Below are positions 29,120 to 37,711 of a DNA stretch of 64,000 nt, piece by piece. Within the stretch, counting starts at the first letter, position 1. Each line of letters begins with the position of its first letter. Both the position numbers and the translations under genes were made by a program. Source of the DNA: Hungatella sp. UBA3048 (GTDB taxonomy: Bacteria; Bacillota; Clostridia; Lachnospirales; Lachnospiraceae); the NCBI GenBank assembly GCA_002367105.1, contig DFCS01000007.1, forward strand, positions 1-64,000. The letters are read 5' to 3'. The notes beneath the pieces are model-generated. The model searched no databases. It was not told the origin of the DNA and saw nothing but the letters and a program-made list of their open reading frames with translations.

Positions 29120-30139
29120 TTACAATTGTTTCACACTCTTGCCTTCTTCAAGAAAATATTTCGTCATATGAATTCTGGAATACTTTTCGTCATTCACCAT
29201 TTTCATGAGAAGCTTTGCCGCATCATAGCCTTTTTGCCACATGTTCTGGTTGATACGGGTGATAAAAGGATCAATGTATTTCATAAAGTAGTTGCCGTCA
29301 TAACCGGTAATGGAAAAATCTTTTGGGCTCTCATATCCCAGCTCCTCAACTGCTCTTAAAACGCCTATGGCCGTTAAGTCGCTCATGCAGACAAACGCGG
29401 TCCCAGCCTCCTCTTTATACTCCTTCAGCAGTTTCTTTGTTCCTTCATACGCTTTCTGTTCCATAAAGTCCGTATAGATCACTTTGCAGTTTTTGGGATC
29501 AATGCCGTTCTTTTCAAGGGCATCTAAGTAACCCTGCTGACGTCTGATGGAAACATCAGACTTTTTCCGCCCATAAACAAGAATCAGTTTCCGGTGTCCA
29601 CGATCGATCACGTACTGAGTGACCTGCTCAAACGCCTTTCTGTCATCTGTCATGACTGCTGATGTGCATGCTCCGTCCAGCTGGATATCTATGGACACAC
29701 AGGGCAGGGCGGAGTGAGGCAGGCTTTTTACCAGAGGATCCGTTATCCTGAGCCCCATAATTACGGCTCCTGATAATGAATATTCTCTGCAAAATGTGTC
29801 AAAATCCTTTTTTTCCTGTTCTTCCTTCCCAATGGAATACATGGCCAGATTGATCTCATGCTTCATCATGTAGGTATAAGCTCCCTGGATAACGTTCATC
29901 ATGAACTCGTTAGACTGAGCCTCTTCCAAAAGTCCGCAGGTGAGTAAAGCCACATTCTTTTTGTTCTTTGAAGACAGATTTTTGGCACTGGTATTTGGAA
30001 CGTATCCAAGTCTTTCCGCCGCCTCCACCACGCGCGCCCTGGTTTTGGCCGATACATCGCTGTATCCGTTTAATGCTCTTGATACTGTACTTACTGATAA
30101 TCCCGTTTCCTGTGCCACGTCATAAATTGATTTTGCCAT
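29120..30139 (-). CDS. LacI-family repressor of the alpha-glucoside operon
   Basis: 339 residues from ATG 30139 with GAGGTG upstream (a TTG seven codons earlier has no site). The N-terminal helix-turn-helix is typical: SIYDVAQETGLSVSTVSRAL, followed by a hinge with VSAKTRARVVEAAERLGYVPN. The periplasmic-binding-like sugar domain follows. It is the first gene of the operon that it probably controls. Two palindromes centred on AACGTT in its upstream region match LacI-type operators, so autoregulation is expected. The inducer is likely an imported alpha-glucoside or its product. Confidence 0.93.
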   Translation of the reverse strand: MAKSIYDVAQETGLSVSTVSRALNGYSDVSAKTRARVVEAAERLGYVPNTSAKNLSSKNKKNVALLTCGLLEEAQSNEFMMNVIQGAYTYMMKHEINLAMYSIGKEEQEKKDFDTFCREYSLSGAVIMGLRITDPLVKSLPHSALPCVSIDIQLDGACTSAVMTDDRKAFEQVTQYVIDRGHRKLILVYGRKKSDVSIRRQQGYLDALEKNGIDPKNCKVIYTDFMEQKAYEGTKKLLKEYKEEAGTAFVCMSDLTAIGVLRAVEELGYESPKDFSITGYDGNYFMKYIDPFITRINQNMWQKGYDAAKLLMKMVNDEKYSRIHMTKYFLEEGKSVKQL

Positions 30140-30156
30140 TCTACACCTCGTTTTTT

Positions 30157-30172
30157 CCAAAAACGTTTTTGG
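30157..30172. promoter_or_regulatory. LacI-type operator, perfect 16-bp palindrome
   Basis: CCAAAAACGTTTTTGG, centred 30164/30165, lies in the leader 18 bases before the repressor ATG. Its centre is exactly 70 bp from the second operator. Confidence 0.7.
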
Positions 30173-30229
30173 TCTTTGGTTTTTTTTAACACTTCGTTTT
30201 AGAAGTGTTGCATGAAATACCTATTTACG

Positions 30230-30241
30230 AAAACGTTTTTG
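30230..30241. promoter_or_regulatory. Second LacI-type operator at the transcription start
   Basis: GAAAACGTTTTTGA-type palindrome with the same AAACGTTT core, lying just downstream of the -10 box at 30250-30255. Between the two operators is an 8-bp inverted repeat (30188-30195 with 30202-30209). Confidence 0.65.
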
Positions 30242-30249
30242 ATGATTAC

Positions 30250-30278
30250 AAAATAACATTTTCTTAGGCCTATGTCAA
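30250..30278 (-). promoter_or_regulatory. Promoter of the LacI/alpha-glucoside operon
   Basis: Minus-strand TTGACA (30278-30273, perfect), 17-base spacer, TATTTT (30255-30250). Transcription would start inside the second operator. Confidence 0.7.
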
Positions 30279-30392
30279 TATATTTTATATTATTTGTTAT
30301 AAATGACGAATTATAATCATTATTTTTAGGTATATTGCCCTCCGGCGTGTTGTTTGAGATGGTTGTTCTCATTTCTTCCGCACGGATGGGAT

Positions 30393-31226
30393 CTATTCTT
30401 TTCTGTTACGAGAGATATAAAAGAAAAGTACTATGAGAAATGCAAGGGTTTGTGCAATGGTGATGCGGACAGCCAGCAGTTCATCCACACCGGAAGATGT
30501 GGCTACGTGCAGCAAATTGGCCGTGGTGTTATTCACAAAATGAGCTGCCATTCCTGCCCACAGGGATCCAGTAAGTTTGTAAAGCATACAGTACTGAATT
30601 CCAAGCAGAGTACTGGTGACCACCAGAATCAGGCCGGCCATAAATGCACCTGTCATGGACTGACTGCCGTCTATTACATTTCTTAAGGGCTGCATGATAT
30701 GCCAGACTCCAAAGAGAACGGAAGACAGAATACATGCGGCGGGGAAGGAATACTTTTCTTCTGCCAGCCGGACAAAAAGCCCCCGGAAAACTCCCTCTTC
30801 CATTATCACATTGATCATGTTTCCTGCTATACAGATCATGATAAACAGGATGCCGCTTTGCATCCCCCGGCTGCCTAAAACGGAATAGCTGGTTACGTAA
30901 AACTTAAGTCCTGTAAAATCGCCTGTTGAAGATTGGATCAGTATTTCAATTCCATAGCCTGCAATAAAAACAACTGCGCCAAGCAATGCTCCTAATAAAA
31001 TGTTTCGCAGCACCTTTATAGGAGTAAAACCGACTTCTGTCCATGAATACCGGAAAAGCGGAAGGGATATCCCCAGCAGTAGAATGCCGGCCAGTTTATG
31101 TATAAATGCTTCGCCGATCATCGTCTGGTCGGTACGGAATATGGAATATTCTATTGTCCGGAATGCAAAGCAAATGGCATAGAGCATAAGAATGATTGGA
31201 ATTGGGTTCCGTTTATAATCCAGCAT
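30393..31226 (-). CDS. CPBP-family intramembrane metalloprotease (Abi/CAAX-type)
   Basis: 277 residues with about seven or eight membrane helices. The glutamate pair and arginine of motif 1 (MEEGVFRGLF), the histidine of motif 2 (FGVWHIMQ) and motif 3 (GMAAHFVNNT) are all present, so the metal site looks intact. Family members process CAAX-like or bacteriocin precursors, give immunity to bacteriocins, or regulate membrane signalling. It stands alone beside the tailocin cluster but reads in the same direction past its end, so an immunity role can only be speculated. ATG 31226 has an AGAGAGG site. Confidence 0.85.
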   Translation of the reverse strand: MLDYKRNPIPIILMLYAICFAFRTIEYSIFRTDQTMIGEAFIHKLAGILLLGISLPLFRYSWTEVGFTPIKVLRNILLGALLGAVVFIAGYGIEILIQSSTGDFTGLKFYVTSYSVLGSRGMQSGILFIMICIAGNMINVIMEEGVFRGLFVRLAEEKYSFPAACILSSVLFGVWHIMQPLRNVIDGSQSMTGAFMAGLILVVTSTLLGIQYCMLYKLTGSLWAGMAAHFVNNTTANLLHVATSSGVDELLAVRITIAQTLAFLIVLFFYISRNRKE

Positions 31227-31394
31227 AGGGTTACCTCTCTGACTGTTGTTTATGAAGTTGGAAATTCCGCTTCCGCTGATTCATTGGATCATCCTCTGAT
31301 GAATTCCATGGGAGGCACAATTATCTGCTATACAGGCAATTTTAGCATAGTATATGAATATTTTCCAGCATCTTTCGATGGCTTCCATAATTTT

Positions 31395-31430
31395 AGACGG
31401 GGCCGGATTACCGGGCTCCCGTCTTTTTTT
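31395..31430 (+). terminator. GC-rich hairpin with T-run on the + strand next to the amidase stop
   Basis: Stem AGACGGGGCCGG / CCGGGCTCCCGTCT (31395-31424) with a 4-base loop, followed by seven T residues on the + strand. The U-run side is opposite to the amidase gene, which ends at 31430. On the minus strand the same hairpin has only AAAATT after it, so it is a poor terminator for the amidase. No + strand gene is seen upstream. Confidence 0.6.
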
Positions 31431-32257
31431 CAGACAATATGCAGGGCACCTTTTACATCAGTGCTCAGATTCATGTTTCCTTCAAACATGCTTCCGCCTT
31501 CCGTAACCCGGTAAAGCTCTTCTTTCCAGATGATCCACTGGTTTTTTGCCATAGAACCGTTGTTATTTAGATAATACCATTTGCCATCTGACCCGGTTTT
31601 CCATGTATCTTTTACCATAAATCCGGCACCATCGAACCAGTACCAGTTTTCTCCGTCCTTATACCAGTCGTTTGTAACATAATTTCTGGTATTTCCTAAG
31701 TAGAATCTCCAGCCATCCTCTTCTTCAATCCATCCGGATTTATGCTGCTCTTCTGCCAGTGCTGCTTTAAAACTATCCCAGGTATGTTCAGTATGATTGT
31801 ATACATAAGGATTGGGGCAGATTTTTCCCGTTACATCATAATGACGGATTACATGATCCGCCGGTACGTTGTACTGTTTCATCAGTTCTTTTGTCAGCTG
31901 GGCAGCGGCTTCTACTGTTGCATCTTCAAAATACCAGTCTCTGCTTGTATCTGACTGACTTCCATTGTTCCTGACACAGAGCTCGATTCCCAGGCTGTTG
32001 CTGTTACGGCATTCCGGATGGGTATATGTTTTTGCTCCGCAATGCCATGCAATATCTTTGTCCTCAACGGATTGCCATATTTCTCCGTCAAATCCGACAA
32101 AATAATGGGCACTGGCTCCAATGTATTGGGAGGCGTAATATTTACAGTTTGCTTCTGCTCCTCCAAGAGCTCCTACGTAGTGTATTACAATATATTTTAT
32201 TCGGTCGATCTGACCGTTGCTGTAGTTGTATGGTGTCAATAGTTTTTGAACTTCCAT
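31430..32257 (-). CDS. N-acetylmuramoyl-L-alanine amidase (tailocin endolysin) with cell-wall-binding repeats
   Basis: 275 residues. Residues 20-160 are an Amidase_2 (T7 lysozyme-like) zinc domain: IVIHYVGA, WHCGAKTYTHPECRNSNSLG and HYDVTGKICPNP hold the zinc histidines and cysteine-side ligands. The C-terminal part has three aromatic cell-wall-binding repeats (GWRFYLGNTRNYVTNDWY, NWYWFDGAGFMVKDTW, KWYYLNNNGSMAKNQW) like those in the surface protein at 2574-4226. There is no signal peptide, so release depends on the adjacent holin. It is the last gene of the tail cluster and frees the particles by lysis. ATG 32257 follows the small upstream gene stop by one base. Confidence 0.93.
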   Translation of the reverse strand: MEVQKLLTPYNYSNGQIDRIKYIVIHYVGALGGAEANCKYYASQYIGASAHYFVGFDGEIWQSVEDKDIAWHCGAKTYTHPECRNSNSLGIELCVRNNGSQSDTSRDWYFEDATVEAAAQLTKELMKQYNVPADHVIRHYDVTGKICPNPYVYNHTEHTWDSFKAALAEEQHKSGWIEEEDGWRFYLGNTRNYVTNDWYKDGENWYWFDGAGFMVKDTWKTGSDGKWYYLNNNGSMAKNQWIIWKEELYRVTEGGSMFEGNMNLSTDVKGALHIV

Positions 32258-32258
32258 A

Positions 32259-32414
32259 TTAAATTCCTTCCCTTAGGCCTACAAAGCCCATCTCGTCTGC
32301 ATCAAAGGATTCCCTGAAACGTTCAATCTCCGTGTAGTCGGAATTCTTTAGATTTTCCTGTATTCCCAAAAGCTCTATGTTTGGCATAGTTTCTGTCGCT
32401 TCGCTTTTAACCAT
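32259..32414 (-). CDS. Small 51-residue protein between holin and amidase genes
   Basis: ATG 32414 has an AAGGTGA site and the stop is one base before the amidase start, so the two are coupled. The product is acidic (MVKSEATETMPNIELLGIQE to VGLREGI), with no membrane segment. I do not recognise it. Short genes are usual at this place in PBSX-like lysis cassettes, but a match to XkdX cannot be claimed. Confidence 0.6.
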   Translation of the reverse strand: MVKSEATETMPNIELLGIQENLKNSDYTEIERFRESFDADEMGFVGLREGI

Positions 32415-32504
32415 TAAATCACCTTGTCCTTTCTGTTTTATTATATGAATGATTGGGAGGGAATGTACCGGGATTAAGATGGGCTTTTGATAGGCTTTTC
32501 ATTG

Positions 32505-32924
32505 TTAATGCGATGTTTGTGATTTTTTGTTTAAAATATCTATAGCTTTAACAAGAGCCTCTGGGAGTGGCAGGCCCATTAGGCCTGCATTTTCTACTAT
32601 AGATATGAGCTCGTTTGCCATAAAACCGATGACGACCGTATCTCGTATGTAGGAGGTTCCTAGGGATAAGTCTAATCGGTGGGCGATTAATACAAATAGA
32701 ATGGTCATGCATTTTCTGCACAGACCTTTCCAGCCGGCTTTTGATTCAAGGGTACCTGTTTTTGTCTTCTGACTGTTGTGGAATATTCCGGCTACAACTA
32801 GACCGGAGAAAAAATCGATTGTCATGAATAAGATCAAGGTGCCAATCGCGGTGTCCCAGCCACCGAAAAGGGTTGTGATGATATTACCAATGATTCCGAT
32901 CAAGACACATAGTGTGTGCTTCAT
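32505..32924 (-). CDS. Phage-type holin (toxin secretion/phage lysis holin family)
   Basis: 139 residues with three or four hydrophobic segments (GIIGNIITTLFGG, LFMTIDFFSGLVVAGIF, CMTILFVLIAHRLD) and the GWKGLCRKC-type basic loop of the phage_holin_4 family; the end is polar. It forms membrane lesions that let the amidase reach the wall. Its place before the amidase and after the fibre gene is the usual lysis-cassette position. GAGGTG lies seven bases before ATG 32924. Confidence 0.9.
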   Translation of the reverse strand: MKHTLCVLIGIIGNIITTLFGGWDTAIGTLILFMTIDFFSGLVVAGIFHNSQKTKTGTLESKAGWKGLCRKCMTILFVLIAHRLDLSLGTSYIRDTVVIGFMANELISIVENAGLMGLPLPEALVKAIDILNKKSQTSH

Positions 32925-33111
32925 TTTATTTCACCTCATTTTTAATAATTATGTTGTAATAGAATTTTATCGTAGTTCCATTTTAATATTTGATTGTTTA
33001 TATTGAACTGTATTTGAGATCATCTTTATTAGTTATATTTGATTGTTTCTTATTTTTACTGGTATAAAGAGATGTTTTATTTTTGGATTTCTAGAGATCA
33101 CTTAATAATAT

Positions 33112-33376
33112 GCTGATTTAGCTTTGAAGGCAAATGCCAGTGATTTAGCAAACAAGCAATTTAACGATGAAGGCCGACAAAAGCGAATTAAACACAAAAG
33201 TTACTGGTAGCTTAGATACATTAACCAATGTTACATTTGGTCGTGCAAGCGATAGAATATACATAAGGTTCTCAGTGTCAGTCACATCTTTTTACCAGTT
33301 TGAAATATATGACGATGGCCCACTAGTGTTTGCAAGAAGTATTAATGGTGCCTGGGCTACTATGTGGACGAAATGA
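33112..33376 (+). pseudogene. Decayed alternative tail-fibre C-terminus in inverted orientation
   Basis: On the + strand, opposite to all tail genes. The first part reads ADLALKANASDLANKQFND, coiled-coil sequence of tail fibres. It then shifts frame into KADKSELNTKVTGSLDT and a compact end with SVSVTSFYQFEIYDDGPL, stopping at 33376. The stop is only four bases from the stop of the fibre gene on the other strand. A shared AGCAATTTAA (33155-33164; inverted at 33743-33752) is in the same reading phase in both. This looks like a second fibre tip that once could be exchanged by inversion. The stretch 32925-33111 before it is AT-rich with no feature. Confidence 0.6.
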
Positions 33377-33380
33377 TCAT

Positions 33381-34400
33381 TTAAAAATTTGAAATATAAT
33401 TGCCCCATATTTCGATGAAGGAATTAGCTGATATTATTTTCCCACTATAGTTAAACAGCTTAAATGTTTTTGTAGTCGCATCATAGGATAAGTAACCGGT
33501 AATATCTTGGTATCTTACGTGATAAGTCAATAGCATTCCATCGGGTATAGGTGAATAAGCCTGACCATTAAATTCCGGGGAAAATATTGACCTACTTGAG
33601 TCGTTATTCAAAGCAGCAATGATGGTTATAGACCCCCGGATTTGGCACAGGGAATTCTTTTTGAGAAGATATATAATTCCACCGGAGCAACTATTGGCAT
33701 CAATACCACTACCCACCGAATAAGATACGTTCTTTACATCATTTAAATTGCTATTTGTTGTAGTAATCTGATCCTTTAAATCACTATTTAATTGAGTATA
33801 CATATCAAGCAACGTCTTCCCATACCTCGCATCCAAAGCATACCCTGCCGCCGTAGCCTGCCCATTATTCACTAACTTCCCAACAGTAATTATCCCAGTC
33901 TTAAAATTATTAAAATCTTGAATAAACTTTTTAACCTTCCCCAGATACATCTTTGATGTTTCCCCTTCAGAAGGAACCGGAAATTCAGATGTTATAGTTT
34001 CAATTGAACCGATCTTTGTCCCAGAAATATCACCTCCGGAAGCCGAAACCTTAGCATTCCAGTTGCTTTTCTCTGTATCCGTCACAAAACGGTGAGCCGC
34101 ATCCTGAGTGGCATCCGATGCCAGCCCTGAAAATGCTATATTTTTCATATCCGAAAACCATTTTCGTATTTTTCCATGGGAGACTGATAATTTTTCTCCT
34201 GATACAATATTATCACGTAATATTTCCTGGCTGAACTCAGTAACTACATTGGAAGCATTCCCATTACGATCAAGCTTCCGATCATTCATTCCCGTCAGCG
34301 TTTCATCTAAAATATCCATAGCCTTATTGTATTCTGATATATCGTAAAAATCATCTTCACTAGGCTTCGGAAATTTATAATTTTTTGTTTCATTCCCCAT
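33381..34400 (-). CDS. Tail fibre protein of the contractile particle
   Basis: 339 residues from ATG 34400 with GAGGTG six bases upstream; an ATG five codons earlier lacks a site. The N-terminus (NYKFPKPSEDDFYDISEYNK) is the baseplate-attachment segment common to clostridial phage fibres. A helical middle follows with repeated DxxxxxxDTEKSNWNAKVSASG and ALDARYGKTL segments (residues 110-215). The C-terminal 115 residues are beta-rich and presumably bind the target cell surface. The gene overlaps the XkdU-like gene by 11 bases. The C-terminal module lies tail to tail with the decayed alternative at 33112-33376. Confidence 0.85.
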   Translation of the reverse strand: MGNETKNYKFPKPSEDDFYDISEYNKAMDILDETLTGMNDRKLDRNGNASNVVTEFSQEILRDNIVSGEKLSVSHGKIRKWFSDMKNIAFSGLASDATQDAAHRFVTDTEKSNWNAKVSASGGDISGTKIGSIETITSEFPVPSEGETSKMYLGKVKKFIQDFNNFKTGIITVGKLVNNGQATAAGYALDARYGKTLLDMYTQLNSDLKDQITTTNSNLNDVKNVSYSVGSGIDANSCSGGIIYLLKKNSLCQIRGSITIIAALNNDSSRSIFSPEFNGQAYSPIPDGMLLTYHVRYQDITGYLSYDATTKTFKLFNYSGKIISANSFIEIWGNYISNF

Positions 34401-34959
34401 TGATAAGCACCTCATTTCTTATCCGCCTGTGACTCCAGGCTGCTAATTGTTTATGTGTAAATTTGCAGAGCAAACTATGTTGATTATAAAGTAGGTCCAA
34501 GTCTATGACCATATTGCATGGTACAAATTCCTCCAGCATTTCCTTCACTTCATAAAAATTCCTTTTGCTTTTTAATGCCACCCGGACAGTAATAATTTTT
34601 TTGGGATCAATTTCCAACGTAAAACCATCCTCCCCGCATAAAATAGAGAGTTTTTGCCTTAACGTGATCTTTGTATATGGAATCATTCGATTCCATTTTG
34701 ATAACACCATAAAACGTCTGTCAGTCAGCGTATCGTCAGGTAAAGACTGAATAAGCAGCATTTTTTCGTAACGTTTGATACTTTTATTATCGGAGCTTGA
34801 AATGAACTGATTGTTAAACACAACTTCCGTTTCATCCTCCAACCGCTGTATCTCCGGCTGGATCAGCTCCTGTACGGCTCTCATTTCATCATATTCCTTA
34901 AGAAAGTCAGGAATATAGGACACTAAATCAACTTCTCGAATCAATTTCAATCCCTCCAT
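34390..34959 (-). CDS. Baseplate/tail protein of the YmfQ-XkdU (DUF2313) type
   Basis: 189 residues. The N-terminal YIPDFLKEYDEMRAVQELIQ and the LTDRRFMVLSKW segment followed by a late hydrophobic-basic region match proteins that sit between baseplate J and the fibre gene in PBSX (XkdU) and Mu-like tails. It probably links the baseplate wedge to the fibre. It overlaps both neighbours (32 bases with the baseplate J gene, 11 with the fibre), which shows tight coupling. No enzymatic motif is visible. Confidence 0.8.
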   Translation of the reverse strand: MEGLKLIREVDLVSYIPDFLKEYDEMRAVQELIQPEIQRLEDETEVVFNNQFISSSDNKSIKRYEKMLLIQSLPDDTLTDRRFMVLSKWNRMIPYTKITLRQKLSILCGEDGFTLEIDPKKIITVRVALKSKRNFYEVKEMLEEFVPCNMVIDLDLLYNQHSLLCKFTHKQLAAWSHRRIRNEVLINGE

Positions 34960-36007
34960 ATATTGGAATCTGGTACTTATTTAATTCCAGATTCTCTGCT
35001 GTTCCATTTATACGTGTGCTGCTGATATCGTAAATACCCGGGATTCCCAAAATTCTTGATTCCAGTTGTGAGATTCTTACAATGCACCCATGATCTCCAA
35101 GACCTTCCCATGAAGCTCTGAGTTCTCCCAAATAAGCATCAACCGCATTCTCTATCTGTTCCAGTAAAACTTTATAAGGATAGTTGTTATCAAATTCCAG
35201 AGAACTTTTAATCTGTATCTTCACTTCCTTGGCAGTATCCACGGTTACAATATGATCAATCGGTGCAAGACCATCTCCGCTTCCGCTTTGCTCAGGATCA
35301 ATTGTTTCCTGAACGGTTTGTACTAAAAGATCGGAAGCTCTGTTAAGGTTAGAATCCAATATTGTTAATTTAACAGTAGAACCACCATTCCATGCCCTGG
35401 TTATTTTCGTTGCTCCAACTCCCGGAATGCCATTGGTTTTATCCATGTAATCCTTTCGGTTTCCGCTAAAAGATTTCTCATGAAAAGAATCAAAATAAGC
35501 TTTTCTAAACACCTCCGTTTCCTCATCGTCTTCTCCCGGAATTAGCAGTTCTGTCATTTCCATAGCTGTAAGCCCCGGAATATTCAATACCGGAATCAAA
35601 CGACCAAACTGGTGATTCCCATTAGTACCGGCAGCTTCGCAGGTAATCTGATAATCTCCTCCGCCCATGCTGCCCGAAATTACATAATTATTAAGCCCCA
35701 GACGGAAACGGTCACCAATTGAAATCGCGGCTGTTTCCGGGGTCGCTACCGCTTTTAAAACAGCTCTGGTTGCCTCTTTAGGCTGCAGTCCCCGCTCTCC
35801 GGCTCTACGTATTAAATTTTCTCTGGATGCAGTATCTGCAAAAGTTTCGTTTAAAATTGTATCAAACTCTATGTACATGATCTGCATTTCTACCGCTGCA
35901 GCCGTGAGCGCCGTATAAATCAGAGACCCCTCTCTTTTATCCAATCTCTGGGGAACCCGATCTAACATCCGTTTTAAAATAACTTCATACGTCATATTTT
36001 CATACAT
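34928..36007 (-). CDS. Baseplate J-like protein (XkdT type)
   Basis: 359 residues. The N-terminal segment (MLDRVPQRLDKREGSLIYTA) and the ETFADTASRENLIRRAGERG block are signatures of gpJ/XkdT wedge proteins. The middle has the family pair of beta domains (IPGVGATKITRAWNGGSTVK). This is a main baseplate wedge component and is found only in contractile tails, which with the sheath gene shows the particle is R-type. It starts at the last base of the DUF2634 gene. Confidence 0.92.
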   Translation of the reverse strand: MYENMTYEVILKRMLDRVPQRLDKREGSLIYTALTAAAVEMQIMYIEFDTILNETFADTASRENLIRRAGERGLQPKEATRAVLKAVATPETAAISIGDRFRLGLNNYVISGSMGGGDYQITCEAAGTNGNHQFGRLIPVLNIPGLTAMEMTELLIPGEDDEETEVFRKAYFDSFHEKSFSGNRKDYMDKTNGIPGVGATKITRAWNGGSTVKLTILDSNLNRASDLLVQTVQETIDPEQSGSGDGLAPIDHIVTVDTAKEVKIQIKSSLEFDNNYPYKVLLEQIENAVDAYLGELRASWEGLGDHGCIVRISQLESRILGIPGIYDISSTRINGTAENLELNKYQIPIYGGIEIDSRS

Positions 36008-36408
36008 TATATATTCACCTCCTTCTCTACCTCAAATTCACCCAAAATAGTATGAACTGTAAACTTTACATGGAGTATCCTCCCGTTGCTTTCAAAGGAA
36101 AACGTGTCAACGCTTTGAATCCTGTCATCCTGCTGCAATGCTTCTTTCATTTTCTTTTTGATCTTTGCTTTTACCAGCCCTGCCGACTTCCCGAATAAAC
36201 CGTTAAGCTCCACACCGTAATTCCAACTATATATCAACCAATCAAACCGCTCTGTATTAAGAATACAGAAAACCGCTTGCCTTAACGCCTCCAGACCATC
36301 TGCCATTCCAATCACCCGCTTTTTTTCCATATCCAGCCGAAAAGTTTTTGACGGCATATGAACTACCTTAAAATCCTGCTCTAAAATATTACCTGTCACC
36401 GGAAGCAT
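36007..36408 (-). CDS. Baseplate protein with gp25-like fold (DUF2634, XkdS type)
   Basis: 133 residues. SKTFRLDMEKKRVIGMADG and TERFDWLIYSWNYGVEL are typical of XkdS/W-gp25-like wedge proteins, which nucleate sheath assembly at the baseplate. ATG 36408 has a GGAGGTG site. Its stop overlaps the baseplate J start, the same order as in PBSX. Confidence 0.88.
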   Translation of the reverse strand: MLPVTGNILEQDFKVVHMPSKTFRLDMEKKRVIGMADGLEALRQAVFCILNTERFDWLIYSWNYGVELNGLFGKSAGLVKAKIKKKMKEALQQDDRIQSVDTFSFESNGRILHVKFTVHTILGEFEVEKEVNI

Positions 36409-36437
36409 GGCAACACCTCCTTTCTTTCACCATCCCA

Positions 36438-36752
36438 TTACCACGTACCTATTACTACATACTGTTGACCGCCTCTCTTCTGAAGCAGAAGAACCATTTG
36501 ACCTGTTTTTAATCCATTCTTTATGGTTACAGACACCTCTCCCATTCCTGGAATATTCATCACCTCCGCATGATCCGTGAATTGCTTCGGCAAAATAACC
36601 TGTAAATTGGATAGGATTGTTTTCTGGTCAATTTGTATTTCCATTGGATTTTCCTTTATTACAGTTCCTGGAATTACGTCACATGGATCTCCTGCTTCAA
36701 TCGCTTGAATTACAATCCTTTTAATATTTTCGATCCACTCTACATCAGCCAC
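36438..36752 (-). CDS. DUF2577-type tail protein (XkdR type)
   Basis: 104 residues starting with GTG 36752, whose codon overlaps the end of the XkdQ-like gene. The sequence VIPGTVIKENPMEIQIDQKT followed by an OB-like beta stretch and a GGQQYVVIGTW end is typical of the DUF2577 family found between XkdQ and XkdS. It probably belongs to the central hub or spike region. Confidence 0.85.
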   Translation of the reverse strand: MADVEWIENIKRIVIQAIEAGDPCDVIPGTVIKENPMEIQIDQKTILSNLQVILPKQFTDHAEVMNIPGMGEVSVTIKNGLKTGQMVLLLQKRGGQQYVVIGTW

Positions 36753-37701
36753 TGATTTTCGCCCCTCTCAATGTTAAATCCATGGTATGGACACCTTCAT
36801 CAATCTTATGGGCAGCAGACTCGATCACCAGATAGTTCTTTACTCCCATATCTTTTATATCCAGGAATACCGGAATCAGACAACCTGCCCGTGCCCGGAT
36901 ATCTCCAAAGGCGTCCTTGATGGTCAGGGTCCGGGAAGGGCGGTTGTATAAAGTCAAATATGTTTCTGCTATCGCCTGGCCGTCTACTCCTTGATCGATG
37001 GACTCGTCTTTCTGCAGAATCCCCCATTTATTGATATTTTCGGTGTGTTTAGTCATATAGATTTCTCTTTGTTTTGTATCATTATTGTCACAATACAACT
37101 TGATCTGATTATAAGTATTGCTGTCAATGCTGACCTTATAGTCATAATCCTGAGCTGTCTTGTCATCAATCATAATGTCAAGCTTCATGTTCTCCATACT
37201 TTTTAGAGTGAGCTTTCCTGCGTCGTCATAAAATGTAAACAGGTTTTTTGTATGTATCATTGCAAGATCCAAATTGTTTAAGATAATATCAAACAACGTT
37301 TTATCCTTTTCTTTTCTGGATATTCTGTCACCCGTATCCTGTAATTCTCCTGTTTCCAAGTGATAATCATTGGCTATCATCCGGATCACCTCTCCGGCAG
37401 TTAAATCCGTATAATTATAGGTATCTTTATTTTTCAGATACCTAAGCTGGTCATAAGCGGTAACCTTCATCTCTCCGTCGCTGCTCCAGTTACGTTCAAA
37501 AATAAATCCGAAGAAAACAGGTTTTTTATCCACATCCAGACGGAGGGCATTGCCCTCCTCAATCTGGAGGCGTCTGTCCGGGATCAGGGCAAAAGAGCAC
37601 TTTCCAGGCTGCCCTCTGCGCTGTGTTTCCCAGGTAATAGCCCCTTTTACCACCGGCTCATATACGGTCTGACCGTTCTGGATATATAAATGTGCTTCCA
37701 T
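36745..37701 (-). CDS. Baseplate hub protein of the XkdQ/YqbQ type
   Basis: 318 residues. Blocks such as ITWETQRRGQPGKCSFALIP, VFFGFIFERNWSSDG and QLRYLKNKDTYNYTDLTAGE are characteristic of the XkdQ family, a gpD/gp27-like hub at the tail tip. No catalytic residues stand out. ATG 37701 lies 10 bases after the LysM gene and the end overlaps the DUF2577 gene. Confidence 0.88.
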   Translation of the reverse strand: MEAHLYIQNGQTVYEPVVKGAITWETQRRGQPGKCSFALIPDRRLQIEEGNALRLDVDKKPVFFGFIFERNWSSDGEMKVTAYDQLRYLKNKDTYNYTDLTAGEVIRMIANDYHLETGELQDTGDRISRKEKDKTLFDIILNNLDLAMIHTKNLFTFYDDAGKLTLKSMENMKLDIMIDDKTAQDYDYKVSIDSNTYNQIKLYCDNNDTKQREIYMTKHTENINKWGILQKDESIDQGVDGQAIAETYLTLYNRPSRTLTIKDAFGDIRARAGCLIPVFLDIKDMGVKNYLVIESAAHKIDEGVHTMDLTLRGAKISG

Positions 37702-37711
37702 TTTCTACCTC

